NCBI GenBank assembly: GCA_017999195.1
Contig: JAGOBP010000160.1
Coordinates: forward strand, 1 to 8,122
Source of the DNA: Thermoflexales bacterium
GTDB taxonomy: Bacteria > Chloroflexota > Anaerolineae > Fen-1058
Length of the DNA: 8,122 bases
Direction: 5' to 3'
The translations under genes and the position numbers were made by a program. Positions 5,944 through 8,122 of this stretch are shown piece by piece. Numbering within the stretch: position 1 is the stretch's first letter; each line of letters starts with the position of its first letter. The notes under the pieces were generated by a model. That model had not been told where the DNA came from. It saw only the letters and a list, made by a program, of their open reading frames with translations, and ran no database searches.

Positions 5944-7218
5944 CTACCCGCGTTGCGCCAGCTCTTGTCGCTCGTAGGCTTTGATTTCGTCCATATACTG
6001 CATGCCCACCGGCACGCCGTGTTTCAAGCAGTGATAGTCCCACACTGCGCCAAACGGCAGACCTTTGAGTTCTTCCAACAACGCCAGCCGTTGAGTGAAA
6101 TCACCCGCTTGTTCGATCACGCGCAGCTTCTCGATCGGTTCAACCAGCGCCATCAACAGCGCGCGGAGGGTATTCCGCGCCCCGATCGTCCACGCCGCCA
6201 CCCGATTGATACTCGCATCGAAATAGTCCAGCCCGATGTGTACCCGCGGCAAGAAGCCGCCACGCACGATCTCCTGCGCGATGCCTTGCAGCGCGTCATC
6301 GAGGATCACCACATGATCGCTATCCCAGCGCACACCGCGGCTGACATGCAGCAAAATCTCCGGCACAAACAACAGCGCCGCCGAAATCTTGTCGGCGATC
6401 GATTCAGTCGGATGATAGTGGCCCGCGTCCAGCGTCAGCAAGGTTTGATGCGTCGCCGCATAGCCCAGATAGAATTCGTGCGAGCCGACGGTGTAGCTTT
6501 CCACGCCCAGGCCAAACAACTTGCCTTCGATCGAATCGAGGTTGAAGCGCGGATCGATCCTCTCCGCAAAGACTTTGTCCAGCGAGTCTTTCAACAGTTC
6601 GCGCGGCTTCAACCGATCAACGGGCGTGTCTTTGTAGCCGTCGGGAATCCAAATGTTGGTCACACAGGTGTTGCCCAGTTCGCACCCGAAGTGCGCGCCG
6701 ATGTTGCGCGAGGCTACACAATGCTCGATCCAAAAGTTGCGAATGCCTTCATCATAACTCGCCAGTGTAAAACCACTCGCCGCTTTGGGATGCGAGAAAC
6801 AGGTTGGATTGAAATCTAAACCGTGATTGTTGGCCTTGGCCCAATCCAGCCAATTGGCAAAATGTTCGGGCTGCAATTCATTGCGATCAACTTTGCGCCC
6901 GCCGGTTTCGGCATAAAACGCGTGCAAATTCAAGCGATGCTGACCCGGCAGCAAACTATAGACCTTGTCGAGGTCGCGGCGTAGTTCAGTCGCAGTGCGC
7001 GCCTTGCCGGGATAATTGCCCGTGGCCGCGATGCCGCCCGTCAACTCGCCCGCGTTCTCGAAGCCGCCCACGTCATCGCCCTGCCAGCAATGCAGACTCA
7101 GCGCCACGGCCGAGAGGGTGTCGATCGCGCGATCGGTGTCTACGCCCATCTGCGCGTAGCGTTCTTTGGCTAATCGATAGGCGTCTTGAATATGGGTATC
7201 ACTTGGATGAGTGCTCAT
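5944..7218 (-). CDS. rhaA: L-rhamnose isomerase RhaA
   Basis: This 424-residue enzyme converts L-rhamnose to L-rhamnulose in the cytoplasm, the first step of rhamnose breakdown. It matches the E. coli-type RhaA family along its full length, with HCWQGDDVGGFEN (43-55), GGIAATGNYPGKAR (61-74), FNPTCFSHP (136-144) and NIWIPDG (188-194). Metal-binding and catalytic residues of the family are present: Glu231, Asp264 and His267 in LDAGHYHPTE, His291 in LLHVSR, Asp299 and Asp301 in RWDSDH, and Asp331 in GLDYFDASINR. Length agrees with E. coli (419). The reading frame also allows a TTG at 7228-7230, but the ATG at 7216-7218 has GAGG at the right distance and is chosen. It follows rhaD after 108 bases occupied by a palindromic repeat. 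Confidence 0.97.
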   Translation of the reverse strand: MSTHPSDTHIQDAYRLAKERYAQMGVDTDRAIDTLSAVALSLHCWQGDDVGGFENAGELTGGIAATGNYPGKARTATELRRDLDKVYSLLPGQHRLNLHAFYAETGGRKVDRNELQPEHFANWLDWAKANNHGLDFNPTCFSHPKAASGFTLASYDEGIRNFWIEHCVASRNIGAHFGCELGNTCVTNIWIPDGYKDTPVDRLKPRELLKDSLDKVFAERIDPRFNLDSIEGKLFGLGVESYTVGSHEFYLGYAATHQTLLTLDAGHYHPTESIADKISAALLFVPEILLHVSRGVRWDSDHVVILDDALQGIAQEIVRGGFLPRVHIGLDYFDASINRVAAWTIGARNTLRALLMALVEPIEKLRVIEQAGDFTQRLALLEELKGLPFGAVWDYHCLKHGVPVGMQYMDEIKAYERQELAQRG

Positions 7219-7224
7219 GGTTTG

Positions 7225-7228
7225 CCTC
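7225..7228 (-). promoter_or_regulatory. Ribosome binding site deciding the rhaA start
   Basis: GAGG sits six bases upstream of the ATG at 7216-7218. The competing TTG start at 7228-7230 would overlap this site, so the ATG is the better start. The nearby palindromic repeat ends about seven bases upstream of the site and could influence its accessibility in the RNA. Confidence 0.7.
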
Positions 7229-7235
7229 AACGAAC

Positions 7236-7322
7236 GTCATTGCGAGGCGGCGATACGCCGCCGAAGCAATCTCGGGCTGATCATCGCGGAGATTGCTTCG
7301 CCGCAGCGCGGCTCGCAATGAC
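7236..7322. repeat. Palindromic repeat of the GTCATTGCGAG type between rhaD and rhaA
   Basis: Terminal arms GTCATTGCGAG (7236-7246) and CTCGCAATGAC (7312-7322) are exact inverted copies. Nested inside are a second exact 12-bp pair, CGAAGCAATCTC (7262-7273) with its complement (7289-7300), and a tight hairpin with a 7-bp stem and ATA loop (7246-7262). The 87-bp element can fold into a branched structure. Repeats beginning GTCATTGCGAG and containing GAAGCAATCTC are common in unrelated bacterial genomes, from memory, and behave like small non-autonomous mobile or REP-like elements. No target-site duplication is obvious. Confidence 0.85.
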
Positions 7323-7326
7323 ACCA

Positions 7327-8122
7327 CTAGAAAATGCTTTGCTCAATATTCCACAACTTCGCAATCGCGCGAATCTCGTCCACGCTCAAGCCTTCGCCCT
7401 GCTCGTGATTGACCAGGTTCATGTATTCATAACGCGCGGCGGTCTCCGCATACTCGATGCGATCGGCGGCTCGTTTCGCCGAGATGTCCGATCGGGCCAT
7501 GACGCCGTGCTTGCCCCAGATCACAATGCGATGCTGGCGCAGCGATTCGAGCGTCGCCGCCATCAACTCGGCCGAGCCGGGCACCAGGAAGGGGACCAGC
7601 CCAATCCCTTCGGGCAGATTCACGATCAATTCCGGCTGCCAGCGCAGTAGATGTCGATTGAGATACGGCTCGTATTGATAACGCGGAATGTGGCTAAGAT
7701 ACGTCAAATGGCGCGGCTGCGCGTGAACGACTGCGTGGAAATTCGTGCCCGATCGAACGACCTGATCGTGATGCACGGCCAAATGCGAATTAAACTCGCT
7801 CGTCAAGCGCGTGAACAACTTGCGCGGCGAGGTGTACAACCGACCGGTTTTCCCGCCCTCATCGACCACGACACAGGCCAAATTCGCGGCGGGATCAGCA
7901 ATGATCTCGCGCAGACGGCGGCCTGAGCCGGTAACGATGAACGTGCCGCCCGCCAGTTCGGGCGCGGCTTCGGGCAGTTCGATCGATTCGACCAGGGGGA
8001 AGCGGCGGCGCACATCGATGGGCCAGCCAATGTAGATCGAGATGTTGCCGGCAGCGCCTTCACTCGCTTCGATTTCGGACAAGTGGCGGCCCGCCTCGCC
8101 GACCGTGGTCAATAGTTCGTCT
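7327..8122 (-). CDS. rhaD: L-rhamnulose-1-phosphate aldolase RhaD (5' end beyond right edge)
   Basis: A class II aldolase resembling E. coli RhaD, which splits L-rhamnulose-1-phosphate into dihydroxyacetone phosphate and L-lactaldehyde. Residues here are counted from the TTG codon at 8110-8112; the frame is open to the edge, so the true start lies outside. Shared stretches are GAAGNIS (19-25, phosphate-binding loop), FIVTGSGRRLREI (58-70), DPAANLACVVVD (73-84), PEGIGLVPFLVPG (167-179) and IWGKHGV (198-204). Glu106 in TSEFNSH matches the catalytic glutamate. Zinc ligands fit at His130 and His202, but the second His of the HCH motif is Gln132 (HAQP), with another His at 135. Next to rhaA the RhaD role is well supported. 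TAG stop at 7327-7329. Confidence 0.9.
   Translation of the reverse strand, partial: DELLTTVGEAGRHLSEIEASEGAAGNISIYIGWPIDVRRRFPLVESIELPEAAPELAGGTFIVTGSGRRLREIIADPAANLACVVVDEGGKTGRLYTSPRKLFTRLTSEFNSHLAVHHDQVVRSGTNFHAVVHAQPRHLTYLSHIPRYQYEPYLNRHLLRWQPELIVNLPEGIGLVPFLVPGSAELMAATLESLRQHRIVIWGKHGVMARSDISAKRAADRIEYAETAARYEYMNLVNHEQGEGLSVDEIRAIAKLWNIEQSIF

Noticed and set aside
5926..6819. Plus-strand open frame of 297 codons opposite rhaA
   Set aside because: It is fully antisense to rhaA, which is conserved along its length; the composition is shadow-like.
8110..8112. TTG as the start codon of rhaD
   Set aside because: The frame stays open to the window edge, and related RhaD proteins have more residues before this point, so the real start is very likely outside the window.

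Overview
The window is a compact catabolic cluster in which every gene lies on the minus strand, so transcription runs from high to low coordinates. Both edges cut a gene. The protein set suggests an environmental bacterium, possibly a member of the Chloroflexota: an E. coli-type rhamnose isomerase, a tungsten/molybdenum aldehyde oxidoreductase of the AOR family, a complete LutABC lactate oxidation system and a LacI-type regulator, with heptamer-type and palindromic repeats in the gaps. The phylum is an inference from gene content and repeat style; no marker gene is present. The coding DNA is moderately GC-rich, and the hexamer CGATCG is strikingly frequent.

Layout in transcription order: (1) L-rhamnulose-1-phosphate aldolase (rhaD), its 5' end cut off by the right edge; (2) a palindromic repeat of the GTCATTGCGAG type; (3) L-rhamnose isomerase (rhaA); (4) a second inverted repeat; (5) an AOR-family aldehyde:ferredoxin oxidoreductase; (6) a FucA-like class II aldolase whose start overlaps the AOR stop by 4 bp; (7) a heptamer inverted repeat; (8) lutA; (9) a second heptamer inverted repeat that supplies the lutA stop codon; (10) lutB; (11) lutC, overlapping lutB by 4 bp; (12) a strong rho-independent terminator; (13) a short AT-rich regulatory region with palindromes and three spaced GCCTAAAA repeats; (14) the 5' end of a LacI-family regulator, cut by the left edge.

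The genes make a coherent path. RhaA converts L-rhamnose to L-rhamnulose. After phosphorylation by a kinase not seen here, RhaD splits L-rhamnulose-1-phosphate into dihydroxyacetone phosphate and L-lactaldehyde. The AOR enzyme is a good candidate for oxidising L-lactaldehyde to L-lactate in place of the usual NAD-dependent dehydrogenase. LutABC then oxidises L-lactate to pyruvate. The LacI-type protein is the obvious candidate regulator. The AOR step and the role of the second aldolase are the parts that may be new; everything else follows well-known families.
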